DNA of 41,868 nt from Cerasicoccus frondis (GCA_031296915.1 JAVDPC010000039.1:1-41868); one strand, 5' to 3'. Positions 32,665-40,164 are shown, numbered from the stretch's first letter. Notes: a model not told the origin generated them from the letters alone. Program-made: numbers and translations.

Positions 32665-32692
32665 TGTCCCAGAATTGGTAATTCTGAGACAT
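32665..32692. repeat. Right 28-bp inverted repeat of the recombinase cassette
   Basis: Exact reverse complement of 31995-32022, with TGTCCCAGAATTGGTAATTC at its start. It lies 35 bases before the well-formed start of a small gene at 32727, so a promoter inside the cassette could read out into that gene in one orientation only. Confidence 0.8.
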
Positions 32693-32726
32693 TCGGGTAA
32701 ACTAAACCGACCATAAGGAGGTCGCA

Positions 32727-32906
32727 ATGTCAAAACCCACTGAGATCGGGGGGCTTTCGCCAGGAAGCGCCGACTGTTCGATTCCTAATAACGCAATAGA
32801 TTGTTACAATGCGCCGCAAACCGTGGATGAGCTGGCAAAGGCGATGGGGTATCGACGTATGCTACTCGATTTTTCCTTTGAAGACGGTGACTGCGTTGTC
32901 CACTAG
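32727..32906 (+). CDS. Small protein, 59 aa, next to the recombinase cassette
   Basis: ATG at 32727 has the strongest ribosome-binding site in the region (AAGGAGGT, six bases before the start). The 59-residue product has four Cys (in ADCSIP, IDCYN, GDCVV and near), an Asn/Pro-rich middle and a short helix VDELAKAMGYRRMLLDF. The last part, SFEDGDCVVH, is compact. No family was recognised. Its ribosome site and place just outside the right inverted repeat make it a candidate target of an orientation switch. Confidence 0.55.
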   Translation: MSKPTEIGGLSPGSADCSIPNNAIDCYNAPQTVDELAKAMGYRRMLLDFSFEDGDCVVH

Positions 32907-32970
32907 CGTTCACGTTTCGACAATAGGCAAAAAACTTGAGTATTTTTTGAAATAGCTTAAGCAACTTACC

Positions 32971-33360
32971 GTGGACGGGTCGATTTTCGTAGTTATGTTT
33001 GTTGCTGAGCTGTTCTACCTGCTTTCGCAGTCATTCTCAATCCGGATACTAATCAAATCCGAGAAACAGCGTCGCCAAGATGAACAAGAGCGAGTTGAAA
33101 ATGGATTGAGACGCGAAATTTTATGCGACTTCCTGATGTTTGTTCCTATTAGCGCAATCCTATTATATACCCTAGCTAGCCCATGGATTCCATTCGCAGT
33201 AGAAGACAAAGCGCTGCCAATTCTGGGTCTTGCAAGCTATGGTTTTCCTTTTGCTACGCTTAAAACGATCATTGTGAGACATTCACTGAAGGTCGCCAAG
33301 CAATTCGCTGAAATCATCATTGAAACAGAGAAGAATAAGAAAGAGGCACCTGAATCATGA
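32971..33360 (+). CDS. Membrane protein, 129 aa
   Basis: Hydrophobic segments are seen at about residues 5-25 (FVVMFVAELFYLLSQSFSI), 53-70 (FLMFVPISAILLYTLASP) and 80-98, with a charged linker (KSEKQRRQDEQERVENGLRR) between the first and second and a Lys/Glu-rich tail. The start may be GTG at 32971 or ATG at 32995; neither has a clear ribosome site. The stop overlaps the next gene's ATG (ATGA). The shape resembles small holin-like or sensor membrane proteins, but no family was recognised. Confidence 0.62.
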   Translation: MDGSIFVVMFVAELFYLLSQSFSIRILIKSEKQRRQDEQERVENGLRREILCDFLMFVPISAILLYTLASPWIPFAVEDKALPILGLASYGFPFATLKTIIVRHSLKVAKQFAEIIIETEKNKKEAPES

Positions 33361-33776
33361 AGAAGGTAAGCAGAACTCGAATCGTCAAGGTTAAGGTAAT
33401 GTCAGGCAACCATTCCCGCAGACACCGCGCAATGACAAAAATTGCGTTTCGATGCGCTGTAAGTCGAAAAGTTCTAAATCACCTTACACATCGGTCTGAT
33501 GGGAACACTAGAATTCGTGTAACCGATAAGTTGCTGAAATCGTCGCTTATTATTGAGATAACAAGAGCTCTTGGTTGGCTGAATATGATTGATAGCCGTT
33601 TACTTGACGAATACTTGATCGAATGTAGATCGAAAAAGAAGCTAAAGGCAATGCAGCGTAGTTTCGGCAGCAAATTTGTATCAGAGTTAGCTAGAGAATT
33701 AAGTAATGCAAATAAACGCGACCCTAAGGATGCCAACAGTTCTACATTCGGTGCTATGAATACGCCTGTAGATTAG
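33357..33776 (+). CDS. Basic hypothetical protein, 139 aa
   Basis: ATG overlaps the preceding membrane protein's stop, so the two are coupled. The first 50 residues are very basic (SRTRIVKVKVMSGNHSRRHR), suggesting nucleic-acid binding or a membrane-proximal role. The middle is helical (LLKSSLIIEITRALGWLNMI). No known motif. This two-gene unit lies in an AT-rich stretch together with other genes of unknown function. Confidence 0.6.
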   Translation: MKKVSRTRIVKVKVMSGNHSRRHRAMTKIAFRCAVSRKVLNHLTHRSDGNTRIRVTDKLLKSSLIIEITRALGWLNMIDSRLLDEYLIECRSKKKLKAMQRSFGSKFVSELARELSNANKRDPKDANSSTFGAMNTPVD

Positions 33777-33882
33777 TCCTTTTCCCCATCCATTTAGGTT
33801 TCAGGTTAAAGTTCTATAAAATATGTTATGTTACTTAAATGTTGACCGGAGATAAGTGCGCGGCTAAGGTGTTTCGGAAAGC

Positions 33883-34857
33883 ATGGATGATGACCTGGAA
33901 CACTTGCCCATAATCAAACCGACCGCCGGAACCGCGCTGGCCGCGCCGGAGTTCTTCCAACTCGCCGAGGTTCCCGCCGAAATGGTCTGGCTGGCGAACA
34001 TCACCAGCAAAAATACCCGTGACGCGTATGCGCGGGATGTGCGCGAGTTTATGACCTTCTGGGAAATCAAATCGCCCGAGGCCTTCCGGACGGTGACGCG
34101 GGCTCATGTCATTAAATGGCGCGACAGCCTTCAGGACTATGGACTGGCTCCAGCCACGATCCGCCGAAAGTTGTCGGCTCTATCGGCTCTGTGTGATTAC
34201 CTCTGCAACGAGAATTCCATTTCTCACAATCCGGTCAATGGTGTCACCCGACCCAAAGCCAAAAGCAAAGCGACGCCAGCATTGAGTGATAAAGATGTGC
34301 GAGCCATGCTCGATGCGCCGGATTCCGATACCCTAAAGGGCTTGCGTGATCGCGCGATTCTATCCGTGGGCTTCTTCCATGCCCCTAGACGTCAGGAAAT
34401 CGCCAGCTTGAAGGTCGGTGACTTTTACCAGAACAAGGGGCTGATGTATCTGCGCTTCGCCGCCAAAGGCGAAAAGACACTGGAAATTCCAGTCAATGCC
34501 CACACGGTGCGGTGTATTCAGGAGTATCTGGCCACTGCTGGTCACGGCGAGGACCTCACTGGCCCTTTATTTAGACCAGTCCGGAACAACGTGACTGGTG
34601 AATTAAGGAAAGGACTTTCCGGAAAGGCCATCGACGTGGACGTGTTCAAGCATTACGCCAAGAAAACCGGAGTGATTGCACCTTCCCTCTCACCCCACTC
34701 CATGCGAAGCACTGCAATTACCAATGCCCTGGAGCATGATGTGGATTTGGCCAAGGTGCAGGAGATGGCTGGTCATGCGGATATCAGCACCACACGCGGA
34801 TATGATCGACGGAAATTTAAGCCTGAGGATAGTCCCAGCTACAAAATTAGCTACTGA
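33883..34857 (+). CDS. Tyrosine recombinase/integrase, 324 aa
   Basis: The full two-domain form is present. The N-terminal core-binding domain is at about residues 35-120 (TSKNTRDAYARDVREFMTFW, LAPATIRRKLSALSALCDYL). The catalytic domain follows, with Arg in FHAPRRQEIASL (about 164-175), His-x-x-Arg as SPHSMRSTA (about 269-277), and MAGHADISTTRGYDRR with the second His and the Tyr nucleophile (about 294-309). This is typical of plasmid-resident integrases that resolve multimers or insert islands. A decayed copy of its last 104 bases occurs 2.3 kb downstream (37061-37163), as expected if an element inserted near its 3' end. Start ATG 33883 has a weak GGAAAG site. Confidence 0.9.
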   Translation: MDDDLEHLPIIKPTAGTALAAPEFFQLAEVPAEMVWLANITSKNTRDAYARDVREFMTFWEIKSPEAFRTVTRAHVIKWRDSLQDYGLAPATIRRKLSALSALCDYLCNENSISHNPVNGVTRPKAKSKATPALSDKDVRAMLDAPDSDTLKGLRDRAILSVGFFHAPRRQEIASLKVGDFYQNKGLMYLRFAAKGEKTLEIPVNAHTVRCIQEYLATAGHGEDLTGPLFRPVRNNVTGELRKGLSGKAIDVDVFKHYAKKTGVIAPSLSPHSMRSTAITNALEHDVDLAKVQEMAGHADISTTRGYDRRKFKPEDSPSYKISY

Positions 34858-34913
34858 CATATCAATATTTTTATAGACAAATAATAAGATCTATAATCTA
34901 TTCTTTTTAGGTT

Positions 34914-35252
34914 TTGTTAAAATTATGCTATCTAGCTGCCACTGTTTTTGCATTAGTCTCCATGATAGGCTGCACTATTCCGCTTCCAGATGGATCAGAC
35001 AGGCAATTCATTGTCATTGGCTTGGGATATGTGAGACTGGACGAGCCAAGGGAGGATGGTGTTGTGCAAGGAACTTCCCAAGCCATTGGTGTAAATATCG
35101 TAAATTCAGAGGTTCAATCTGTGGCTGTTGGTATCAGTCAGGCTCGTGTCGCGATAACGCCGCTGGGTGAGGAAGGTATTATTTTGGAACACTCCCATGA
35201 CAAACTGGAAATCTACAAACCAGCTGACAACAATGAAGGAAACGAACCCTAA
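34914..35252 (+). CDS. Small lipoprotein, 112 aa
   Basis: The start is TTG at 34914 with TTAGG a few bases upstream. A lipoprotein signal peptide ends in the lipobox VSMIGC (Cys at about residue 20). The mature part is beta-rich with FIVIGLGYVRLDEPREDG and a glycine-rich strand pattern. The Asp-free region after Cys (CTIPLP) gives no inner-membrane retention signal in proteobacterial terms. The next lipoprotein gene overlaps its end by 20 bases. Function unknown. Confidence 0.62.
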   Translation: MLKLCYLAATVFALVSMIGCTIPLPDGSDRQFIVIGLGYVRLDEPREDGVVQGTSQAIGVNIVNSEVQSVAVGISQARVAITPLGEEGIILEHSHDKLEIYKPADNNEGNEP

Positions 35253-36264
35253 ATACGGGATTCTCTGCATACTCGCAGGTTTTATACTCACTCTTTTTAC
35301 TGGGTGTTCTAGTAAAGGCCATTACGTTGTTGCTGCCTCGAATACTTTGATCGGTGTAAAGGTAGCCCAAAACCCAGGAACCCAGTTTCCTGAGGGTGAG
35401 GTTGGCTATGCCAGGCAAGAGCTAGCTCTTGTGCCTACGGATCGGATGCAGCCTGACAACGAACCACGATCAGAGGTATATGCTGTCGAGTATAATGATA
35501 AAGGTAAAATTACCAAAGAAACTCGAACAGTTAACGCAAATGGACTGGGTAAGATTGAAGGTTCGGATAAATCCACGGATGTCTTAATGGAGCTTAAGGC
35601 GACTAGCTTGCTTTCATTCAATGCTAGTATCTATCAGCGTCTTGCAGTAGGTAAAAACGCGGTCGGTCAGCCTGGTGCTGCTCTTATGTTTTCTCGCGAT
35701 GAATCTGGTAACACTAATCCAGAAGCGGTTAAGGCTGCTTTTGATGAGATTGCGAAAAAAACCGAGACAATTCCATTAACTGAGCAAGGTATTCTCAACA
35801 TGTATCGTGCGGCGCTTATTGCCAATGAAGATACTGATCCGGAAGCAGCAGCAATTTTGTCCAAAGTTAATAAAGTTAATATTATACCGGACAATACCAA
35901 AATAAAAATATACAAATACGATGACAATGCGATGCCGGATCATGAGCTTAAGTATACCGAAAAGGACGAGAGCTCGCTAAGGAGCAATTCAATTGATTAT
36001 GCTAACAGTGTTCGTTACATTGGTGACCTTACATCGAGCATTCGAAACCTTAATGCTGCATTAGATGCCGTCAGTGGGGGACAGAAAGTCCAGCTGATAG
36101 CTCCTGCACCAGACGGTGGCGAGATCGATGCAGGAAAGTCTATCAAGCTAATCGAGGAAAGAAATCGGCAGGTCGAGCTCCTAGATTCAGCGAGAAAGTC
36201 TATGAGGGAGAATTCCGCAGTTATTGAAATGGTTAGATATTTGGAGAAATCAGAATCATCTTAG
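35233..36264 (+). CDS. Lipoprotein, 343 aa
   Basis: The ATG at 35233 is preferred over an upstream GTG at 35167 because it yields a standard lipoprotein signal (YGILCILAGFILTLFTGCSS; lipobox LFTGC). The mature N-terminal part, VVAASNTLIGVKVAQNPGTQ followed by GYARQELALVPTDR, resembles a lipoprotein family seen in proteobacterial mobile regions. A long helical C-terminal part (IGDLTSSIRNLNAALDAVSG, KLIEERNRQVELLDSARKSM) may form a coiled coil. It overlaps the previous lipoprotein gene and is followed by a 57-codon gene after 11 bases. Probably an envelope complex of unknown role. Confidence 0.75.
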   Translation: MKETNPKYGILCILAGFILTLFTGCSSKGHYVVAASNTLIGVKVAQNPGTQFPEGEVGYARQELALVPTDRMQPDNEPRSEVYAVEYNDKGKITKETRTVNANGLGKIEGSDKSTDVLMELKATSLLSFNASIYQRLAVGKNAVGQPGAALMFSRDESGNTNPEAVKAAFDEIAKKTETIPLTEQGILNMYRAALIANEDTDPEAAAILSKVNKVNIIPDNTKIKIYKYDDNAMPDHELKYTEKDESSLRSNSIDYANSVRYIGDLTSSIRNLNAALDAVSGGQKVQLIAPAPDGGEIDAGKSIKLIEERNRQVELLDSARKSMRENSAVIEMVRYLEKSESS

Positions 36265-36275
36265 TTAATAGCGAT

Positions 36276-36449
36276 ATGGAAACTGACAGACAAAGAGACG
36301 AAAAAGTTCTTGAGAATGACATGCAAAAGAATGCTGCATTGGTTGATTTGCTTAATGGACCATGGTTTGATGTGCCAATCGTTTCAATAGAGCGTGAAGA
36401 CCATCCGCCACCTAGAAAAGGGGCCTGGATTCGACATTATGAAGACTGA
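36276..36449 (+). CDS. Small soluble protein, 57 aa
   Basis: ATG at 36276 lies 11 bases after the larger lipoprotein and opens 57 codons ending at TGA 36447-36449. The first 25 residues are a charged helix (METDRQRDEKVLENDMQKNA) and the rest is Pro/Trp-containing (LLNGPWFDVPIVSIEREDHP). No signal peptide. It is probably the last gene of the lipoprotein operon. Function unknown. Confidence 0.45.
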   Translation: METDRQRDEKVLENDMQKNAALVDLLNGPWFDVPIVSIEREDHPPPRKGAWIRHYED

Positions 36450-36464
36450 ATATTTTGTGTAAAA

Positions 36465-36506
36465 GCTTCTATCTGATCTGACAGATGATTTTGCCTGAGT
36501 AGAAGC
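36465..36506. terminator. Possible terminator between convergent genes
   Basis: GCTTCTA (36465-36471) pairs with TAGAAGC (36500-36506), with a further small ATCTG/CAGAT stem inside. It lies between genes ending at 36449 and 36541. It has no clean U-tract on the plus strand. Confidence 0.4.
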
Positions 36507-36540
36507 CCAATCCCCAATCACATATTCTCTGTAGCAATAC

Positions 36541-37002
36541 CTAATCGTTATCTGACGGAGGCACTTTTTCGTTTGCCTTACTGCGGAAGGCGTTCTCAAG
36601 CCAAATGAAAGTTTGTGGGGCGAATAGACCAACAAAACCAGCGATTCCATATAGGAATTCCCAATTCCCATCGCTTCCCTTAGCTCCCAAAGCTAGCACG
36701 CCACCTTTAAGTGCATAGGCAACGATCACCGCTAGCACGGCACTCTTCAGAGGGCTAATAAGGAGATCGATGCAAGATCTATAACTAAGGGCGTACTTGA
36801 TGTCCTTGCCCATATCATGCAACCAGCGAGCAAATCCGCCTAAGCATCCTATAATTGCTACCAATGCAAAACCATCTTTATCTTTAATGTCTTCCTCTGT
36901 CCAAAAGGCATCGAGCAGCCAAACCATCAAGAAAAGCAATAATGATGTCCAAATAATTGCCCATGAAAGCTTAATGATAAGCATTATTCTTCTAGGTGAC
37001 AC
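36541..37002 (-). CDS. Multi-pass membrane protein, 153 aa
   Basis: Four hydrophobic stretches are seen: LSWAIIWTSLLLFLMVWLL (about 12-30), GFALVAIIGCLGGFARWLHD (about 44-62), LLISPLKSAVLAVIVAYALK (about 80-99) and EFLYGIAGFVGLFAPQTFIW (about 115-134). A charged C-terminal tail follows. The start may be GTG 37002 or ATG 36984; no strong ribosome site. No family was recognised. It is convergent with the lipoprotein operon and lies inside the segment bounded by the integrase gene and its decayed copy. Confidence 0.65.
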   Translation of the reverse strand: MSPRRIMLIIKLSWAIIWTSLLLFLMVWLLDAFWTEEDIKDKDGFALVAIIGCLGGFARWLHDMGKDIKYALSYRSCIDLLISPLKSAVLAVIVAYALKGGVLALGAKGSDGNWEFLYGIAGFVGLFAPQTFIWLENAFRSKANEKVPPSDND

Positions 37003-37060
37003 AGGCTAGATTCAATACTATTATCGCAATAATATTCAAGAAATATGTTTTTTTACCAGT

Positions 37061-37163
37061 GATATAGATCTGGCCAAGGTGCAGGAGATAGCTGGTCATG
37101 TCGACATCAGCACCACGTGAGGCTATGATTGGCGGAAAGTTAATGCTGATGATTGATCAGCTA
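37061..37163 (+). pseudogene. Decayed copy of the integrase 3' end
   Basis: About 103 bases align with 34738-34841 of the integrase gene, including GGCCAAGGTGCAGGAGAT and ATCAGCACCAC. Several substitutions are present and a TGA stop replaces the Arg codon before the Tyr motif. No other part of an integrase is visible nearby. It is a remnant of a second integrase or of an insertion event that duplicated the gene's 3' end. Confidence 0.8.
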
Positions 37164-37397
37164 TTAAGAACTTGCGGCAATCAAAAAGCCAACAAGGATA
37201 ACAATGATACCTCCGACCAAGAAAAATCGGGAAGAGCGGTTTCCACGAAATGTGAAGTTGCTACCAAGAACCTTGATTGTGAGTTCGCCTGGACTATCTG
37301 TCGGAGGACGCTTCATTTCGATCACTGCCAGATAGAAGCCCATCAAAATGAGTGTGAACCCCAAAAATACGGATACAGAAAACGGATTGTTGAGCAT
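37164..37397 (-). CDS. Small two-span membrane protein, 77 aa
   Basis: Two hydrophobic segments, VFLGFTLILMGFYLAVIEM (about residues 10-28) and FFLVGGIIVILVGFLIAAS (about 58-76), flank a polar loop with GELTIKVLGSNFTFRGNRSS. The stop codon lies immediately next to the integrase remnant. No family was recognised; a short beta loop between two spans is a plausible small membrane protein. Confidence 0.5.
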   Translation of the reverse strand: MLNNPFSVSVFLGFTLILMGFYLAVIEMKRPPTDSPGELTIKVLGSNFTFRGNRSSRFFLVGGIIVILVGFLIAASS

Positions 37398-37506
37398 GAT
37401 TTAGAATTTAATGGTTAAATGCGTTTGGAAGTTATACACCCGTTTGCCATAAATTGCATATAGGAACAGTTTCCATCAATTTTTCACACGATCGGAAGGT
37501 CTCCAG

Positions 37507-37535
37507 CCGGTAATTCTTTACCGGTTGTAACCGGC
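37507..37535. promoter_or_regulatory. Candidate operator for the helix-turn-helix gene
   Basis: CCGGTAA-TTCT-TTACCGG (37507-37524) is a perfect 7-bp inverted repeat, followed by another ACCGG half-site at 37530-37534. It lies about 85-110 bases before the HTH gene start, where an autoregulatory site would be expected. The rest of the 178-bp gap shows nothing else notable. Confidence 0.5.
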
Positions 37536-37617
37536 ATCGCGTCACGCATTTAAGCCGCAAAACATTCCAGTTTCATTGTTCGATGAGAATCCGTATTATA
37601 ACGAGAACTTCAGAGCT

Positions 37618-38661
37618 ATGTCAGACCGAGAGATACAGTTCACTCCAGAGGAGATTTCTACAGATGAGTTTAAGCTATTGCTTGATTCCGCTGATGAATT
37701 CATTCAAGCAGCCAACAATTTTCACATTGATAGCAAATATTTATGTGACTTAATTCAGTTTCTAAGGATAGATAACCTTGAAGGTCGAACCCAAACTGAT
37801 ATTGCAGCAATTCTTGGGATAAGCGAGAGCTCGGTTCGGAAAATCAAGAAACGCTTTTTAGAACAGGGTCCGACTAGTCTTCTGTCGGAGAAAAGGCGCT
37901 CTGAGCTAGGGCGAGTGTTTGGCAGCTGTTTCTCAGGTAAAAAGAGAGGCGATGAATTAAGCAAGAGCTCAGTTATTAGTAAACTAAAAGATTTGGGGGT
38001 GTCACATCTCGAACGAAGTGCTATCATTAGAGAGTTTGTCTTGTCTGAGGCGTTAGCTATCGTCGACATCAATGGAGATACCACATATCGGATACAGTCA
38101 GAGTATGTCGCACCAACACCACAAACCGGAATACAGCGGCACCTAAAGTTGCTTCACAGAAAAAAGCAATGTGGTGATATTTTGGATGGGTTGAAGCATG
38201 CATACATAGATTTGGAGCTTCCATTTGAAGCTGCTATAGCCATTCGTGACGACCTCTATCCAAGGAAAAAAAATATTGCTCTATACGAAAGCTTAGTCGG
38301 AGTAAGTAAAAACGCGTCGCTTGGACGCGATGGTGAAGATCCAAATTTTTGTACATCAGTATTAGGAGATTTCGTAAGTAGTGATGTTGCGTCAAAGAAG
38401 CCTAGTGATATCATCGATGGGGCTTTAGGTCTTGGTAGGAACACGGAAGCAATGTCGGTTTTGCTTATGTTGCATATGGATGATCTCCTTGTCGGTTATG
38501 TCGAGAAGCATATAAATAAAGGAATTGATGACATTAAGATATTTGCGGATCAATATAGAGCCAAGTTTAATGAGTCAAAAGACGTAAAGACTTTTAGGAT
38601 AGTTTTCTCTTGGGGATTTGTTGCTAATTCAGGCAGCTTAAAAGACAATGAAAGGAGGTAA
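37618..38661 (+). CDS. Helix-turn-helix protein of unknown family, about 347 aa
   Basis: The open frame extends to a TTG at 37576, but the ATG at 37618 is a simpler start; neither has a clear ribosome site. Residues about 40-105 carry a homeodomain-like helix-turn-helix, GRTQTDIAAILGISESSVRK followed by KIKKRFLEQG. The remaining 240 residues are largely helical with repeated short helix pairs (HLKLLHRKKQCGDILDGLKH, FEAAIAIRDDLYP) and no DDE or recombinase signature, so it is not a transposase. The gene is followed after one base by a 42-codon gene with an excellent ribosome site. It may be a peptide-responsive regulator, but that reading rests on gene arrangement. Confidence 0.65.
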   Translation: MSDREIQFTPEEISTDEFKLLLDSADEFIQAANNFHIDSKYLCDLIQFLRIDNLEGRTQTDIAAILGISESSVRKIKKRFLEQGPTSLLSEKRRSELGRVFGSCFSGKKRGDELSKSSVISKLKDLGVSHLERSAIIREFVLSEALAIVDINGDTTYRIQSEYVAPTPQTGIQRHLKLLHRKKQCGDILDGLKHAYIDLELPFEAAIAIRDDLYPRKKNIALYESLVGVSKNASLGRDGEDPNFCTSVLGDFVSSDVASKKPSDIIDGALGLGRNTEAMSVLLMLHMDDLLVGYVEKHINKGIDDIKIFADQYRAKFNESKDVKTFRIVFSWGFVANSGSLKDNERR

Positions 38662-38662
38662 A

Positions 38663-38791
38663 ATGAAACCATATAAGGCATTAGTGCTAGTGGCTTTTGT
38701 ATGCTTAGCAACGGCGCTAAACGCAATTAGTATAAGCCAAAATTGCATTGATGACCGCTTTCAAGCGAAAGCAATTGAGGTTATTGACTAA
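38663..38791 (+). CDS. Small exported peptide, 42 aa, coupled to the HTH gene
   Basis: ATG at 38663 sits three bases after AAAGGAGGT, and that ribosome site overlaps the HTH gene's end; the two stop/start codons are one base apart. The peptide has a basic N-terminus (MKPYK), a hydrophobic core (ALVLVAFVCLATALNA) ending in an Ala-x-Ala-type signal-peptidase site, and a mature segment of about 20 residues with one Cys (ISQNCIDDRFQAKAIEVID). This is the form of a pre-pro-peptide or a very small secreted or membrane protein. It is followed by a strong terminator. Confidence 0.55.
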   Translation: MKPYKALVLVAFVCLATALNAISISQNCIDDRFQAKAIEVID

Positions 38792-38866
38792 GTTTAAACT
38801 TAGTAAAGTTTTAGCTTAGTAATTTCCTTTTCAAGGGGTAGTCTTGGCGGACTCCCCCTTTTTCTT
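38788..38866 (+). terminator. Terminator region after the HTH/peptide genes
   Basis: A perfect 16-bp palindrome, CTAAGTTTAAACTTAG (38788-38803), overlaps the peptide stop codon. Thirty bases later an 11-bp stem with one mismatch (38833-38843 with 38850-38860) is followed by TTTTTCTT, a good rho-independent terminator. Confidence 0.75.
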
Positions 38867-38941
38867 AATTAATTATTGATATGGTGATGGGAACGTGTTC
38901 TAGATATAAGGTTTATTCTGTGTCATTTCCGATGATCTCGC

Positions 38942-39742
38942 TTAAGCTCCGGCGTATCCCCGAACTGGCACTTTGATTTTGGGCTTGTTCTTGAGTAGAT
39001 CAAAACCCAAATCATCCTCAATATCGCTAACCAGTGCTTTGAGTGCGTATAGTCTAAATACCTGGTATGTCATGGGATCGTCGTAGTTAAAAGTTCGGTC
39101 AGACACTTTCATAAACTCTTTATTCTGCATCGTAATGCATTTCTCAACGACCTGAACAATGACGTATGCGGTATGCACAAATAAAGCTCCGTATTCCTTT
39201 AAGACTTTGACCGCTTTTTCCCCGACGCCTCCCCCTCCTGTGGGCCCATCCGGCTTAACTATGTTTCCGAAGCCGCCAGGCCCCCAGGGTGGTCGGCAGA
39301 AGAAACTTTCAAGTCTCTTAAAAATTTCCACTTCAATATAATCAACTGACAATTTACTCTCTACAATCTCGGAGTAGCTCGATTTGAGATCAGAGAAAAT
39401 GCGCCCATAAACTTCTTTCTCGAATCGCCCCTGCATCTCTAAAGTGTCCAAAGTTGAATCAAGAAAAAGTGCGAAGTTTTGTTCACTACGAAATGTAATC
39501 AGGCGATCATCGCCTGCTGCTAGGTCAAGAATCGTCGTTGGTTTTGCATCTTCTTCCATGAGGACCTCGACCACTGTGGCTGCTATTTCCCTTAGATCTC
39601 GCTTCAGTTTCTTAGTATAATTGCAAAGAAGATTGAGTGCGATTTCTAGATTTTCTGTCCGTTTTGCAAGATCAGCAGTGGTTTGAGCCTTCGACAGTGC
39701 AGAATCGACTTCATCAAACAGCTTATTGAATTCTTCATTCAT
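38942..39742 (-). CDS. Hypothetical helical protein, 266 aa
   Basis: ATG at 39742 is preceded by GGAGGGAAAATAAC, an acceptable ribosome site. The product is mainly helical: FNKLFDEVDSALSKAQTTAD and NLEIALNLLCNYTKKLKRDL at the N-terminus. A Gly-rich loop separates the halves (PPWGPGGFGNIVKPDGPTGG at about 152-171). The second half has VLKEYGALFVHTAYVIVQVV, perhaps a buried or membrane-peripheral helix. No enzyme motif was recognised. It is convergent with the HTH/peptide pair across the terminator. Confidence 0.65.
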   Translation of the reverse strand: MNEEFNKLFDEVDSALSKAQTTADLAKRTENLEIALNLLCNYTKKLKRDLREIAATVVEVLMEEDAKPTTILDLAAGDDRLITFRSEQNFALFLDSTLDTLEMQGRFEKEVYGRIFSDLKSSYSEIVESKLSVDYIEVEIFKRLESFFCRPPWGPGGFGNIVKPDGPTGGGGVGEKAVKVLKEYGALFVHTAYVIVQVVEKCITMQNKEFMKVSDRTFNYDDPMTYQVFRLYALKALVSDIEDDLGFDLLKNKPKIKVPVRGYAGA

Positions 39743-39879
39743 AATGTTATTTTCCCTCCATTCCTAAATATTTATCCGCATGGATAGAGGGCTGGCGAGT
39801 CGTAAATCCCGTAATTGCCACGCGCTGGGCCAGTAGCCACGGTGTCAAGGGATATTCTTACCCTAGTGTTTATCAGGCT

Positions 39880-39922
39880 TAGAGGCCGACGAGGCCTCTA
39901 AATCCGCTTTAAATAGCGGATT
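39880..39922. other. Two adjacent hairpins
   Basis: TAGAGGCC-GACGA-GGCCTCTA (39880-39900, 8-bp stem) is followed directly by AATCCGC-N8-GCGGATT (39901-39922, 7-bp stem). They precede the gene at 39955 and may be a terminator or leader structure. A TATAAT lies at 39940-39945, too close to the ATG unless the message is nearly leaderless. Confidence 0.5.
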
Positions 39923-39954
39923 GCGCCAAGGCCGTTTGATATAATGAGGGTTCA

Positions 39955-40164
39955 ATGTCACCCAAACTCATCAACAAGAAGCAAGTCCGAGCCTACGCGC
40001 TCGGCACCATCAAACGCACGCGGCCACACCTGTCCAGGAGTCGCGTATCCAGTGAATTCCTTGAGTTCATCGAAGCCAAGGTCAGAGCCGAAATCGACAA
40101 GGCTGTCGCCGCTCAACCGAGTCGTGGTAAAACGCTCATCAACCCATATCAGACGCTTAGATAA
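39955..40164 (+). CDS. Small conserved protein, possibly DNA-binding, 69 aa
   Basis: ATG follows GAGGG. The sequence INKKQVRAYALGTIKRTRPH, then RVSSEFLEFIEAKVRAEIDK and PSRGKTL near the end, matches a small protein type I have seen across several bacterial phyla: a basic first helix, a longer central helix and a conserved SRGKT/SVGKT ending. The basic surface and helix-strand-helix spacing suggest a histone-fold-like DNA-binding role, which is inference. It lies upstream of leader C. Confidence 0.72.
   Translation: MSPKLINKKQVRAYALGTIKRTRPHLSRSRVSSEFLEFIEAKVRAEIDKAVAAQPSRGKTLINPYQTLR

Larger units (their letters stand above)
31995..32692. mobile_element. 698-bp tyrosine-recombinase cassette bounded by perfect 28-bp inverted repeats
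   Basis: The left repeat (31995-32022) and right repeat (32665-32692) are exact reverse complements over 28 bases, and similarity ends sharply on both sides. Each arm also has its own internal dyad, CAGAATT-ACC-AATTCTG, which looks like a recombinase core site with two binding arms. The only gene inside is the tyrosine recombinase at 32036-32629. This may be an invertible segment or a minimal mobile element. No flanking target duplication was found. Confidence 0.75.

Noticed and set aside
37576..38661. HTH gene as an IS630-type transposase
   Set aside because: Only the HTH resembles that family; there is no DDE domain and no terminal inverted repeats were found around it.
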